Shown in pieces: positions 17,181-26,462 of a DNA stretch of 64,000 nt. The stretch lies in NCBI RefSeq assembly GCF_000813845.1, contig NZ_JWTB01000019.1, forward strand, positions 186,001-250,000, written 5' to 3'. Position numbers and translations under genes: made by a program. Every line of letters starts with the position of its first letter. Position 1 is the first letter of the stretch. Source of the DNA: Pseudarthrobacter phenanthrenivorans (GTDB lineage Bacteria > Actinomycetota > Actinomycetes > Actinomycetales > Micrococcaceae). The notes under the pieces are model-generated. The model had not been told where the DNA came from. It did not search any database and saw only the letters and a program-made list of their open reading frames with translations.

Positions 17181-17786
17181 CTAGGACCCGGACGGCACCA
17201 GGGCGAGCAGCACCGGGACGACGCCAAGGCAGATAAAGGCGGGAAGCGAGCACAGACCCAGCGGCACCACCAGTTTCACCCCGAGGGATGCGGCCCGTTT
17301 CTCGGCTGCGCGGAACCGTTCCCGGCGAAGCCGTGCGGCCTGGGCGTAGAGGATCGCGGACGAAGGCGCGCCCGTGAGCGCGGCGAAGCCCAGCGCCTCA
17401 CGAAGCTCCAGGACCTCCGGGAGGCGTACGGCGGAGCTGCGCCAGGCCGTATGCCAGTCGGCCCCGATGGCCAGCGCCGACACCACGGGCCGCAGGGCAT
17501 CCCTGTACCGGGGCGAGGCGGAGGCAGCCAGCAGTTCCAGGGAGCGGGCGATGCTGGCTCCGGCATCAAGCATCGCCGCCACCAGTTCGAGCATCATGGC
17601 GGTGTCTTTCAGGCCGCTGCCGGTTTCTGTCGCGGGCCCCTCGGTTGCTGCCTGCCTCCCCAGCGGCGTTCCACCGGCCAGGTGGCGCAACCGCCGGCGC
17701 GAGGCGTCCTGCCCCCGGCAAACCAGACAGGCACCGGCCGCCAAGAGCAGGAACAGTGCTATTCCGGAAGGCCAGAACGGCGTCAT
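17181..17786 (-). CDS. tadC: Type II secretion F-domain protein TadC-like
   Basis: 201 residues: one N-terminal membrane segment (IALFLLLAAGACLV), a T2SF domain (MMLELVAAMLDAGASIARSL...RDALRPVVSALAIGADW), and a C-terminal hydrophobic hairpin (LVVPLGLCSLPAFICLGVVPVLLAL). It is an inner-membrane platform protein of the Tad pilus, pairing with TadB. AGGAG lies 5 bp before the ATG, which overlaps the tadB stop (ATGA). It is shorter than proteobacterial TadC, as is common in actinobacteria. Confidence 0.85.
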   Translation of the reverse strand: MTPFWPSGIALFLLLAAGACLVCRGQDASRRRLRHLAGGTPLGRQAATEGPATETGSGLKDTAMMLELVAAMLDAGASIARSLELLAASASPRYRDALRPVVSALAIGADWHTAWRSSAVRLPEVLELREALGFAALTGAPSSAILYAQAARLRRERFRAAEKRAASLGVKLVVPLGLCSLPAFICLGVVPVLLALVPSGS

Positions 17787-18583
17787 GCCGCTCCTGACCC
17801 CGCGGCTGCCCCCACCAGCCGCGCGGACCAGGCCCTCCCGGCGGCGGTGAGCACCACGCCTGCAAGCAAGGCTGCCATTCCGATGGGTGTCCCCAGCAGG
17901 GTGGCCAGCGGGTCGACGCCCAGGGCAGCGCCAAGCCCGAGCCCCATCAGAGGAAGCCAGGTCAGGAGCCGCACTGTTGCCTTGGGCCCGGCAAGGGCAG
18001 TTTGCCGCGCCGCATCCGCGTCGTCCTCCGCTTCCAGCTGCGCCGCGAACCTGGTGAGCACGTCGGCAAGCGGACATCCGCTGGCTTCAGCGATGTCGAA
18101 GCAGGCGGCGAGCTGTGACCAGATCCTGGCTTCCCTGTCCCTTTGCGGGAAGGCGGAAGCTACGGCCCGCCGGATTGCCGCCGAGACGGGAGCACCTGTT
18201 GCCGCAGCTGCACGGGCGGAGCCCAGTACCGCAGTTGAACCTTGTGACAGCGCCTTCCTTGACGGATGTTCCTCCTGGGGCTCCTGCCCGCCACCGGGGT
18301 CGGCGCCATAAACCGTCCAGAGCTCGTCCCACAGCCGCCCGGGCGTCCTTCCGCCCCTGAGCAATGCCGCCAACTGCTGCACCACCAGGGTCAGGTTTGT
18401 TCCCTGCGTCCTTGCCGTCCTCCCGGCTCGCCGCATCGGTGGCAATATCCGGCCGCGCACGGCACCTGGCGCTCCCCGCCTTCTTCCTGTCGTGGCCGCC
18501 CGCAGCCGGGATGCCGCGTTCAGCGGCGGTTTGAGCAGGAGGAGGGCCGCGCCGGAGAGAACCAAACTGAGGAGGAGCGTCAC
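17783..18583 (-). CDS. tadB: Type II secretion F-domain protein TadB-like
   Basis: 266 residues with an N-terminal membrane helix (VTLLLSLVLSGAALLLL), a soluble T2SF segment (LTLVVQQLAALLRGGRTPGRLWDEL...AACFDIAEASGCPLADVLTRFA), and a C-terminal pair of hydrophobic segments. The GTG at 18583 is preferred because GGAGGAA precedes it and it overlaps the tadA stop (GTGA). It forms the membrane platform with TadC above the TadA ATPase. Confidence 0.85.
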   Translation of the reverse strand: MTLLLSLVLSGAALLLLKPPLNAASRLRAATTGRRRGAPGAVRGRILPPMRRAGRTARTQGTNLTLVVQQLAALLRGGRTPGRLWDELWTVYGADPGGGQEPQEEHPSRKALSQGSTAVLGSARAAAATGAPVSAAIRRAVASAFPQRDREARIWSQLAACFDIAEASGCPLADVLTRFAAQLEAEDDADAARQTALAGPKATVRLLTWLPLMGLGLGAALGVDPLATLLGTPIGMAALLAGVVLTAAGRAWSARLVGAAAGSGAA

Positions 18584-19884
18584 AGGATTCCTCCGGCGTC
18601 CATCCCCAGCCGGGCAGCCAAGGCCGGCCACGCCGGACCGGGCGCCCCCGATTCTTCAATGGCCGGAACCACGGTGAGCCCCTCGGCATCGTCTGCCATA
18701 AGGCCAACGCATAGAACCTTCCTGCCCAGGGCAGTCCGGCCGACATGGATAACGGCATCGAGGGCGCTGGACGCCTGGAGCCGCACGGCGTCGGGGCCCA
18801 AGCCTGCCAGCGCGCCCAGGGCGTTAAGCCTGGCGGGCACCGCGGCGGCTGTGTTTGCGTGGATGGTGCCTCCGCCGCCGCTGTGTCCGGTATTCATGGC
18901 GGTGAGGAGTTCGCGCACTTCAGCGCCACGGCATTCACCCACCACCAAGCGGTCGGGACGCATTCGCAGCGCCTGCCGGACGAGTTCCCCCAGGTCCACC
19001 TCGCCGCCGCCCTCGAGGTTCCCGTGCCGTGATTCGAGGGCCACCACGTGCGGATGCACGGGGTTCAATTCTGCTGCGTCTTCAATCAGGACCAGCCGCT
19101 CCCCGGCTGCGCACAGGCCCAGCAGGGTGGACAGCAGGGTTGTCTTCCCTGAGCCAGTGGCGCCGCTGATCAGGAAGCTCAGTTTCTTTTCGATAATTTT
19201 CTCCAGCACGCCCTGCACGCCGGGACTGAACATGCCGCCCGAGCCCAACTCCGCCATGCTGAAGACCCTTTCCCTGCGGATCCGGACGCTCAGCAGGGTT
19301 CCTGAGGTGGAAACCGGCGGCAACACGGCGTGGACACGGTAGCCGCCGGTAAGCCGGACGTCGACGCAAGGTGAACCGTCATCGAGGCGCCGGCCGCCTG
19401 CAGCCACGAGTCGGCAGGCCAGCGCCCGCAGCTGTGATTCGTTGTCGAACTGGACCGGGACGCGTTCGATGCCCCGGCCTTGGTCCACCCATACGGAGTC
19501 GGGTGCATTGACGAAGATGTCTGTAACGGCGGGGTTCCGGGTCAGGACCTGCAGCGGTCCAAGCCCGTTAAGCTCGGCGCTGATCCTTTCCACGGCGGCC
19601 AGCGACCCGGCGGTCCCCAGCAACCTTCCGCTGGCCTGGACGGCTGCCGCCACCCGCGAAGGAGTTACAGTTCCGGCCTCCGCCATCATCGATTGGCGGA
19701 CTGATTCCAGCAGCCCGGCATCGACGGTCCTGCGGCCATGGGCCAAGTCCCTGCTTCGCGGCTGGCTGCCGGCCTGGTCCGTCGCGAGGATTCGGGCCCT
19801 CCGACGGGCGCCCAAGGCTTCAGTTGGGGTGGCCCGGCCCGGTTCGCTGGCGGGAACCGACGGACCGGCAGAAGTCCTGTTCAT
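18580..19884 (-). CDS. tadA: Tad pilus assembly ATPase TadA (CpaF-like)
   Basis: Type II/IV secretion ATPase of 434 residues. The N-terminal domain (residues ~50-180) is followed by the Walker A loop LISGATGSGKTTLLSTLLG, the Asp/His boxes LVLIEDAAEL and NPVHPHVVALESR, Walker B-region RMRPDRLVVGECRGAEV, and the TIHANTAAA His box. It powers pilus extension. The ATG at 19884 overlaps the upstream stop (ATGA) and follows GGGGA. Its start-stop coupling to both neighbours shows an operon. Confidence 0.93.
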   Translation of the reverse strand: MNRTSAGPSVPASEPGRATPTEALGARRRARILATDQAGSQPRSRDLAHGRRTVDAGLLESVRQSMMAEAGTVTPSRVAAAVQASGRLLGTAGSLAAVERISAELNGLGPLQVLTRNPAVTDIFVNAPDSVWVDQGRGIERVPVQFDNESQLRALACRLVAAGGRRLDDGSPCVDVRLTGGYRVHAVLPPVSTSGTLLSVRIRRERVFSMAELGSGGMFSPGVQGVLEKIIEKKLSFLISGATGSGKTTLLSTLLGLCAAGERLVLIEDAAELNPVHPHVVALESRHGNLEGGGEVDLGELVRQALRMRPDRLVVGECRGAEVRELLTAMNTGHSGGGGTIHANTAAAVPARLNALGALAGLGPDAVRLQASSALDAVIHVGRTALGRKVLCVGLMADDAEGLTVVPAIEESGAPGPAWPALAARLGMDAGGIL

Positions 19885-21185
19885 GCCGTTTCCCCGGCGT
19901 GCAGGTCCGCGCCAAGCCAATCAAACACGGAGGCTCCGAACTGCCGGATGGTACGCCGCTTGCCAAGGTCAAGCAGCCTGCCGGTTTCCATGGCTGCCGG
20001 GACGCCGCGCAGCTCGGGAATGCGCCCTTGCACCGGGAGTCCAATGGCGTCGGCGATCAGGGAAGCATCCAGTGCTGCTCCGGGCCGTCCGCGCACCAGC
20101 AGGGCGGCCTCCACCGGTGGAAGCTCTTGCAGCAGCCTCAATGCCGCGACGGCCGCCTTCAACTGCGCCGGCACCACCATCATGATCCGGTCGCAGTCCC
20201 ATGCCGTCGTGTGAAGCGGGCCGGCGCCGCGGCCGACGTCGACCACCACCAGTTCGTAGCCGCGGCGGGCGGCGTCCAGCACCCCCGTGGTGGCGGCAGC
20301 AGGGACCGGGCCAGCCTGCTCCCGGGTGGCAGGCCATGACAGGAAGGAGAAGCCTCCTGCCACGGGGAGGGAATCCGCGAGCTGAAGTGGGTCGATGCTT
20401 CCCCGGGCCTCGGCCAGGTCCGGCCAGCGCAGTCCCGGGGTTTCCTCGGCGGCGAGCGCCAGTTCCACGCCTCCGCCCCAGGGGTCGCCGTCAACCAGCA
20501 GGACCCGGGCACCCAGGCCTGCGGCGGCCTGGGCAATCCAGATGGCCGCCGTGGTGGCGCCCGCGCCGCCGCAGCCGCCGGTGATGCCAAGGACAAGCCC
20601 GCCAGGTCCGGGAGACCGCGACCGGCTGAGGTGGTCGGCAAGCCACGCCGCGGCGTCGGGAAGCACGGCGACCCGTTCTGCACCCAGTGCGGCCGCCAGA
20701 TGCCAGAGGCTGTCCCCCTCTCCGTCGAGGCCCACCATGACTGCCGGTGTGCGCCGCCGTGGCGGCAGCTCGCGGACATCACTGCCCACCAGGACAGCGG
20801 AAGCGGCGTCCCAGTAACGCCCGCCATCCACTGCGTCGGAGACGACACGCAGGCCTGCCCCGGCTGCGGCCACGATGCGCTCCACCTCGGTGCGGAGAAC
20901 GACGGAGGCGGTGACCAGCAGCACTTCCCCGGAAGGGTCCGGCGCCTCATGGTCCCGGGCCCAGTGGTCCACGTCCCTAACGACCGGCACCGAATGACCC
21001 GTTGCCGATGTATCCGGGCCGGAGCTCTCCGGCAGCCATGGGACTCCCGCCGGGGCAGCATCGTGGGCCCCGCCGAGGGGCAAGGGATCCGCATGCGCCG
21101 GTGGCCCCAGACCGGAGGGCCGGCTGGATGACCTTGTGGTTTCGCCGGGCCGGGGAAGGGACGGATCGAGTTGGTGCCTGCTCAT
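19881..21185 (-). CDS. ssd: Septum site-determining protein Ssd / CpaE-like MinD-family ATPase
   Basis: About 434 residues. An N-terminal receiver-like region (EVLLVTASVVLRTEVERI...VLVGSDV) is followed by a MinD/ParA-type ATPase with a deviant Walker loop GITGGCGGAGATTAAIWIA, VLLVDGDPWGGGVELAL and VVVDVGRGAG. Mycobacterial Ssd, encoded at the same place ahead of tad genes, affects septation; CpaE homologues position pili. The start at 21185 is the more family-like ATG, but a GTG at 21209 is possible and neither has a good ribosome binding site. It is the first gene of the pilus operon. Confidence 0.83.
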   Translation of the reverse strand: MSRHQLDPSLPRPGETTRSSSRPSGLGPPAHADPLPLGGAHDAAPAGVPWLPESSGPDTSATGHSVPVVRDVDHWARDHEAPDPSGEVLLVTASVVLRTEVERIVAAAGAGLRVVSDAVDGGRYWDAASAVLVGSDVRELPPRRRTPAVMVGLDGEGDSLWHLAAALGAERVAVLPDAAAWLADHLSRSRSPGPGGLVLGITGGCGGAGATTAAIWIAQAAAGLGARVLLVDGDPWGGGVELALAAEETPGLRWPDLAEARGSIDPLQLADSLPVAGGFSFLSWPATREQAGPVPAAATTGVLDAARRGYELVVVDVGRGAGPLHTTAWDCDRIMMVVPAQLKAAVAALRLLQELPPVEAALLVRGRPGAALDASLIADAIGLPVQGRIPELRGVPAAMETGRLLDLGKRRTIRQFGASVFDWLGADLHAGETA

Positions 21186-21384
21186 GCAGTCACTCTGCCG
21201 TGATGCCACAATGCGGGTAAGGGAGCAAAACCCCTATGTGGACAACCGGTGTCCGCGCACTCCCGGACATGGCCGGTCCCGCCCGGTCGGGCGCAACATT
21301 GCCGGCTTAAGCGCACCTGCCGACCTCCCTGGCCCAGGCGCGCCCCCCAACCTCGCCGGCCCAAGCTCACCCGTACGGGCTGCA

Positions 21385-21420
21385 CCTGCCGGTGTGGCCC
21401 AGGCGGCCCGCACCGGCAGG
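21385..21420. other. Hairpin in the leader of the polymerase gene
   Basis: Perfect 10-bp arms CCTGCCGGTG (21385-21394) and CACCGGCAGG (21411-21420) enclose a GC-rich 16-nt loop and end 13 bp before the ATG at 21434. The 248-bp region shared with ssd otherwise holds no gene. In the mRNA this structure would sit immediately ahead of a weak ribosome binding site and could limit translation. Confidence 0.5.
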
Positions 21421-21433
21421 GCACAATAAGAAC

Positions 21434-23161
21434 ATGTACCTGCTGCTCGCCGCCCATCCCCGCGGCGTCGCGCTCCAGGAAATCCTGCAGGCGGGCCAGG
21501 CACATCCGGCCAACCCCGAACCCCGCCTCGTGGCACCCGGCGACCTCCCCGCCGTCGTCCGTGAACTCGAAGCCCGGCGCCCCGGAGGCCAGCCGCCCCG
21601 CTGGATCTGGCACCGGACCCAGGACTGGTACCCCGCACTGCTCGCCTCGGGAGTGGAGGTGGAGCGCTGCTACGACGTGGCCCTGTGCGGCAACATCCTG
21701 GCGTTCTCCCAGTTCAGTGCCCATACCGCGTACGCCCGGAACACCGACAGGGTCCCGGTGGAGGATCCCCTCCTCCCGCCGAAGGGACTGCTGCCTCCGC
21801 GTCCGCCGGCGGACCAGGGGGCGCTGTTTGATGACCCCGGTACCGGGCAGGTATCCGGGTGGACGCTTGAAGAGCTCCGCGCAGAATATGCGGAACAGCA
21901 GGGCGCGCTGCGTGAGGTGGACACAGCGGAAAACCGCCGGAACCGCCTCCAGTTGCTGCTGGCGGCCGAGTCCGCGGCCGCGATGGTGGCCGCCGAAATG
22001 CAGCACGCGGGCGTCCCTTGGCGGGAGGACCTGCACGAACAGATCCTGGTGGATCACCTCGGGCCCCGGCCGCCCGCCGGCCGGCGCCCAGCCAGGCTGG
22101 AGGCGCTTGCCGCGGAACTCCGTGGCCTGCTCAACTCCCCCGGCCTCAACCCGGACTCGCCGCAGGACCTGATGCGGGCGCTGCACCGCAACGGGATCGA
22201 GGTGAAGAGCACCCGGAAGTGGGAACTGCGCGAGTCCAGCCACCCCGCCATCGAGCCGCTGCTGGAATACAAGAAGCTTTCGCGCCTGCACACGGCCAAC
22301 GGCTGGGCCTGGCTGGATGCCTGGGTGTCGGGCGGCAGGTTCCGCCCGGAGTATGTGGTGGGCGGTGTTGTCTCGGGACGGTGGGCGTCCCGGGGCGGAG
22401 GGGCCCTGCAGATCCCCCGGCAGGTCCGGGGCGCGGTGCACGCTGACCCGGGCCATAAGCTCATTGTCGCCGACGCCTCGCAGCTTGAACCCCGGGTCCT
22501 GGTGGCGCTGGCGCAGGACTCCATCATGGCGGAGGCGGCACGGGACCAGGACCTGTATGCCGGCATCGCCGCAAAGGGCTTTGGCGGCGACCGGGCCAAG
22601 GCGAAGATGGCCCTGCTGGGCGCCATGTACGGTGCGACGTCGGGCGAGGCGGGCAGGCTGATGCCGCAGCTGGCGCGGACTTATCCGCGCGCCGTCGACT
22701 TCGTGGAGCGGGCAGCCCGGGCGGGTGAGGCCGGCGGGACGGTGACCACCAGGCTTGGCCGCAGCAGCCCGCCGCCCTCGGAGCACTGGTACCTGAGCCA
22801 GCGCTCATCCACTGCAGAGGAGCAGCGAAGGGCAGAGTCCATTGCCCGGTCCCGGGGGCGGTTCACTCGGAACTTCGTGGTCCAGGGCTCGGCCGCGGAC
22901 TGGGCGGCGTGCTGGCTGGCGGAATTACGACGGCGGCTGCGCGCCTTGCGGACGGCCGGCACCGGCGGAGGATCCGGCGGTGAGCTCGTCTTCTTCCTGC
23001 ACGACGAAGTCATGGTGCATGCGCCTTCGGAAGGTGTGGAGGGCTGCATCAAAGCGATCGAGGAATCGGCCCGCGCTGCGAAGGAACTGCTGTTCGGGCC
23101 AATTCCCGTGGAGTTCCCGGTCAGCCTGGCGGTTGTGGACTCCTATGACCTCGCCAAATAG
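21434..23161 (+). CDS. PolA-family DNA polymerase lacking a 5' nuclease domain
   Basis: 575 residues. The C-terminal half is a family A polymerase: motif A LIVADASQLEPR (Asp347), motif B reduced to RAKAKMALLGAMYG (Lys391, Tyr399; canonical Phe replaced), and motif C FFLHDEVMVH (His523-Asp524-Glu525). The N-terminal ~200 residues align in position with the 3'-5' exonuclease domain, but I see no DxE or YxxxD metal-binding pattern, so proofreading is doubtful despite the usual annotation as bifunctional exonuclease/polymerase. There is no FEN-like 5' nuclease. This is an accessory enzyme, distinct from replicative-repair Pol I. Confidence 0.82.
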   Translation: MYLLLAAHPRGVALQEILQAGQAHPANPEPRLVAPGDLPAVVRELEARRPGGQPPRWIWHRTQDWYPALLASGVEVERCYDVALCGNILAFSQFSAHTAYARNTDRVPVEDPLLPPKGLLPPRPPADQGALFDDPGTGQVSGWTLEELRAEYAEQQGALREVDTAENRRNRLQLLLAAESAAAMVAAEMQHAGVPWREDLHEQILVDHLGPRPPAGRRPARLEALAAELRGLLNSPGLNPDSPQDLMRALHRNGIEVKSTRKWELRESSHPAIEPLLEYKKLSRLHTANGWAWLDAWVSGGRFRPEYVVGGVVSGRWASRGGGALQIPRQVRGAVHADPGHKLIVADASQLEPRVLVALAQDSIMAEAARDQDLYAGIAAKGFGGDRAKAKMALLGAMYGATSGEAGRLMPQLARTYPRAVDFVERAARAGEAGGTVTTRLGRSSPPPSEHWYLSQRSSTAEEQRRAESIARSRGRFTRNFVVQGSAADWAACWLAELRRRLRALRTAGTGGGSGGELVFFLHDEVMVHAPSEGVEGCIKAIEESARAAKELLFGPIPVEFPVSLAVVDSYDLAK

Positions 23162-23331
23162 GAGTCCTCACAGGCTGTTTCCGGGTCTTCCGGAGCCCAT
23201 TGCGGAACGCCAAGTAATCTACCCGGCGGTAGCTATGCGGGCACGGTGACGGACGTTACAGTCGAAGCGGCGACTGATGCAGACCGGTCCATACGCTGAT
23301 GCAACGCCGCATACCAGGGAGGTCCCCGTCC

Positions 23332-23523
23332 ATGGCGGGAAGATTTGAAATACACCGTGCAGGCGACGAGTCGTACCGGTTGCGGCTCACCGACGCGGAG
23401 GGCAACATCGTTGCGGTCTCGCCAACATTCAAGTCCCTGAACCTGCTCCGCGACGGCATCAAGGCCATGCGTGAAAATGCCGCCACCGGAATCGTGGTGG
23501 ATCTGCGCCAGCAGCAGGCGTAG
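23332..23523 (+). CDS. DUF1508 (YegP-like) small protein
   Basis: 63 residues: GRFEIHRAGDESYRLRLTDAEGN, then AVSPTFKSLNLLRDGIKAMREN, which is the single-copy DUF1508 fold (E. coli YegP has two copies). Function unknown. GGGAGG stands 8 bp before the ATG at 23332; an in-frame ATG 11 codons upstream lacks similarity. It is convergent with the Nudix gene, with 2 bp between the stops. Confidence 0.85.
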   Translation: MAGRFEIHRAGDESYRLRLTDAEGNIVAVSPTFKSLNLLRDGIKAMRENAATGIVVDLRQQQA

Positions 23524-23525
23524 GC

Positions 23526-24203
23526 CTAAACCCCCATGGGGTGCAGCCGGTTCCGGTCCCACGGAACGGACCAGCCGAGCTGGTCGAAGAGGCCGCTCAG
23601 GACAATCCCGGTGAACCCCCACACCACCACGCCGTTGACGGTAAAGGCAGGGCTGTCGAAGGTGCGGCCCGCACGGTGGACGGTGGCCATCACGCGGTTG
23701 TCCGGGTCCAGCAGATCCCGGACGGGGACACGGAACACCTGGGCCGATTCGGCGTAGTCAACCACCCGGACCGGCGACGGCGATTGCCACCATCCGAGCA
23801 CCGGCGTCACCAGGAAGTTGCTGTGCGCCAGCCCGAGTTCCTGCAGCGTGCCCAGTACCTCCACACCGCCGGAATCCAGTCCGGTCTCCTCCTCGGCTTC
23901 CCGGAGGGCGGCAGCAACGGGTGTCTCGCCCCTGTCGATACTCCCGCCGGGAAACGCCACCTGGCCCGGATGGGACCCCAGGGTGTGGGCGCGTTCCAGG
24001 AGCAGGACGTCCAGGTCCGCGGGCGCCAGCGGCTTGCCCGATTCGGCCGGGACATCGTCCAGGACGCCGAAAAGCATCAGGACCGCTGCCCTGCGGGCGC
24101 GCGCGGCATCCACGGTCAGTGCGGCCCAGCGCGGATCGGCCGGCCCTGGCGTTCCGGATTCCGCCCGGCGGACCAGCTCCGCCAAATCGTCCCGCGCGCT
24201 CAC
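23526..24203 (-). CDS. Nudix hydrolase, CoA pyrophosphatase type
   Basis: 225 residues with the CoA-specific motif [20 protein letters not shown] directly followed by a full Nudix box ([24 protein letters not shown]: Gly, Glu, REAEEETG present). It is expected to cleave CoA or acyl-CoA to 3',5'-ADP and phosphopantetheine. The GTG start overlaps the nth stop (GTGA), showing translational coupling; the same nth-Nudix neighbourhood occurs in mycobacteria. Confidence 0.9.
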   Translation of the reverse strand: MSARDDLAELVRRAESGTPGPADPRWAALTVDAARARRAAVLMLFGVLDDVPAESGKPLAPADLDVLLLERAHTLGSHPGQVAFPGGSIDRGETPVAAALREAEEETGLDSGGVEVLGTLQELGLAHSNFLVTPVLGWWQSPSPVRVVDYAESAQVFRVPVRDLLDPDNRVMATVHRAGRTFDSPAFTVNGVVVWGFTGIVLSGLFDQLGWSVPWDRNRLHPMGV

Positions 24204-25033
24204 GGGGTTCTCTTCTGGGACGCCATCCGGATCTCCGCGGCCCGGTGCTGTTCCGCCAGGTATTGTTCCAGCAGTGCCTCGTTGCCGGGCGCGAGTTCAT
24301 ACTTCAGCAGCTTGGCGGCCTTGACGGGGTCCGTCTCGCCCAGCCCATAGCTGGGACACCAGGTGGCCACCGGGCACGCGCCGCAGGCGGGCTTCCTGGC
24401 ATGGCAGACGCGCCGGCCGTGGAAGATCACGCGGTGGGACAGCATGGTCCAGTCCCGCCGTTCGAACAGCTCCGCCACGTCCTGTTCGATGTGCACCGGG
24501 TCCTCGGACTGGGTCCACCCGAAGCGCTTGGCCAGCCGGGCGAAATGGGTGTCCACGGAGATGCCGGGGATGCCAAAGGCATTGGCCAGCACCACGTTGG
24601 CGGTCTTGCGGCCCACGCCGGGCAGCGTGACCAGGTCCTCCATCCGCCCCGGGACTTCGCCGTCAAAGTCATCCACCAGCCGTCCGCACAGCGTCAGGAC
24701 ATTCCGCGCCTTTGCCCGGAAAAATCCCGTGGGCTTGAGGATGGCCTCAAGCTCCGTGGCGTCCGCCTCGGCAAGGGATTTCGCGTCGGGCCAGCGCGCG
24801 AACAGCACTTTTGTGACCTGGTTGACGGTGACGTCGGTGGTCTGGGCGGACAGGACCGTGGCCACGAGCAGCTCGAACGGGTTGCGGAAATCCAGTTCCG
24901 CGTGCGCGTAGGGATACTTTTCGGCCAGGGCTTTGTGGATGCGCCGCGCCCGCCGCTTCAGTGCCAGGACGGATTCGGACGAGACCGCGGGCATTCCTGC
25001 GGCCTGGCCGGTCTTGGTGCGGGGCCCGGCCAC
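24200..25033 (-). CDS. nth: Endonuclease III
   Basis: Base-excision repair glycosylase/AP lyase for oxidised pyrimidines, about 277 residues. The helix-hairpin-helix [13 protein letters not shown] contains the catalytic lysine, [11 protein letters not shown] the catalytic aspartate, and the C-terminal cluster C-x6-C-x2-C-x5-C ([17 protein letters not shown]) binds the 4Fe-4S centre. Start is uncertain: GTG at 25033 lies 4 bp after the upstream stop and gives a basic tail, while ATG at 24994 is also possible. It is cotranscribed with a membrane protein gene and a CoA Nudix gene. Confidence 0.93.
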   Translation of the reverse strand: MAGPRTKTGQAAGMPAVSSESVLALKRRARRIHKALAEKYPYAHAELDFRNPFELLVATVLSAQTTDVTVNQVTKVLFARWPDAKSLAEADATELEAILKPTGFFRAKARNVLTLCGRLVDDFDGEVPGRMEDLVTLPGVGRKTANVVLANAFGIPGISVDTHFARLAKRFGWTQSEDPVHIEQDVAELFERRDWTMLSHRVIFHGRRVCHARKPACGACPVATWCPSYGLGETDPVKAAKLLKYELAPGNEALLEQYLAEQHRAAEIRMASQKRTP

Positions 25034-25037
25034 GGCG

Positions 25038-26462
25038 TCAGCCGCGCTCGATGTTGCTGAGGTCGCGCAGGACGCCCAGCCGTCCGTCGGTGTGCTGGAC
25101 CAGGAATTCCTGGCCACGGTCCTCCAGGGCCAGCACCCACCCGCCGGGTTCAATCACGAATGCCGGGGCCCCGGTACGGGGGTCGAACGCGGTGCGGTGC
25201 TGTGCCACCGCGAACCAGAAGGCTTCATGGATTGGCTGCCCATCGGTATCGTCGTGCCGGCCGGCCGGGTCCACGGTCGCTCCAATGGGCTGCTCCGCCT
25301 GGACCTGCTGATGCACGGCGGTGGCGGCCGGCGGTTCCCAAGCGGCCTGCGGGGCCTGGGCAGCGGGAGCCTCGCCGTGCCGGGTCTCCTCCGCTTCAGG
25401 CGACGAGGCGGGACGGACGACGTCGGCCGCCTGGGTGGGCGGGCCGGCATCCACATCAGGGGTACGGTCGGAAACTTCGGGGGCGGTTGCCACCGGCGTG
25501 GAGCCGGGGGCGCCCGCGGCCGGGCCTGCTTCGGCGGCAGGGGTGCCCGCTGAAGGGCCAGCTTCGGCGGCCGGGGCGCTGGGCGCTGCGGCGGCAGCCC
25601 CGGGCATGGCCACGGGGACGGCTGCGGTGGCGGGAACCTGGGCGGAACGGACGGGTTCAGGGCTGGGGCCGGTGCTTCCGGCACCCGGCTGGACAGCGGA
25701 GGAACCCGGCTGGGCAGCAGAGCCTGGCTGGACGGCCGAAGACCCGGCACCCGCGCCGCCAAACAGGCCACCTGCCTTGCCGCCGGTCTTGGACGGGCTG
25801 GGACCGGATTCGGGCTTGGCTGCTTTGGGGGCACGGGGCTTCCGCGCCGGGACGGCAGCGTCCCTGGCCACAATATGTGCGGGCGCCTCCGGCCGGTCCC
25901 TGAAATCGCCGGACAGATACGGGAGGAAACGGCCCAGCACGGTGGCGGCGAACAGAATGAGCGAGCCGATCAGGCCCACCAGCAGGCTGGTGACGTACCC
26001 TCCGGCGACCGAGAGGAAGAAGAAGGCGACGGCGAAGGAAGCCACCACGGAGGCGAACTGGTCGATCGAGAGCGAACCCACCCGGAGCCGGGTCGCCGGG
26101 GCAAGGCGGCGCGCGGCGAAGAGCGCGCTGGCGATGACCGGCAGGATGATGCCCAGCCCCAGGAAGAACAGGTTGTTCAGGTTCCACAGGTTGTACCGGG
26201 TGCCGAAGAGGGGCAGCAGGGACGCGACAAACAGGATGAGTGTTCCGCCAAAGACGGCCAAGTCCCGCACCGTGAACGGGCCGAGGACCGCCTGGTTGGC
26301 GTTGGGGTCGATCTTCCCGGAGGCAGCCTTCTGGCCTGCAGCCTGTCCCTTGGCGGCGTTGCCGGCGGGCGCGGTCCCTGATCCGCCGGGGGCGGATCCG
26401 AAGCCTGCGTGGCCGGTCCCGGTGTCCGGGCCCGTTCGCTGGCCGAAGCTCTGCTGGTTCAT
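25038..26462 (-). CDS. Membrane protein with Pro/Ala-rich linker and conserved C-terminal domain, function unknown
   Basis: 474 residues. A glycine-rich N-terminus (1-60) is followed by about four hydrophobic segments ([71 protein letters not shown]), then ~200 residues of low-complexity Ala/Pro/Gly sequence. A compact C-terminal region ([20 protein letters not shown]...[20 protein letters not shown]) looks folded and reads like a cytoplasmic sensor or binding module. AAGGAGA precedes the ATG at 26462. It ends 4 bp before nth, so it is probably the first gene of that operon. I do not recognise the family. Confidence 0.7.
   Translation of the reverse strand: MNQQSFGQRTGPDTGTGHAGFGSAPGGSGTAPAGNAAKGQAAGQKAASGKIDPNANQAVLGPFTVRDLAVFGGTLILFVASLLPLFGTRYNLWNLNNLFFLGLGIILPVIASALFAARRLAPATRLRVGSLSIDQFASVVASFAVAFFFLSVAGGYVTSLLVGLIGSLILFAATVLGRFLPYLSGDFRDRPEAPAHIVARDAAVPARKPRAPKAAKPESGPSPSKTGGKAGGLFGGAGAGSSAVQPGSAAQPGSSAVQPGAGSTGPSPEPVRSAQVPATAAVPVAMPGAAAAAPSAPAAEAGPSAGTPAAEAGPAAGAPGSTPVATAPEVSDRTPDVDAGPPTQAADVVRPASSPEAEETRHGEAPAAQAPQAAWEPPAATAVHQQVQAEQPIGATVDPAGRHDDTDGQPIHEAFWFAVAQHRTAFDPRTGAPAFVIEPGGWVLALEDRGQEFLVQHTDGRLGVLRDLSNIERG

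Noticed and set aside
17062..17253. 63-codon minus-strand frame in the tadC-pilin gap
   Set aside because: It overlaps the tadC 3' end, has arbitrary composition and no ribosome binding site.
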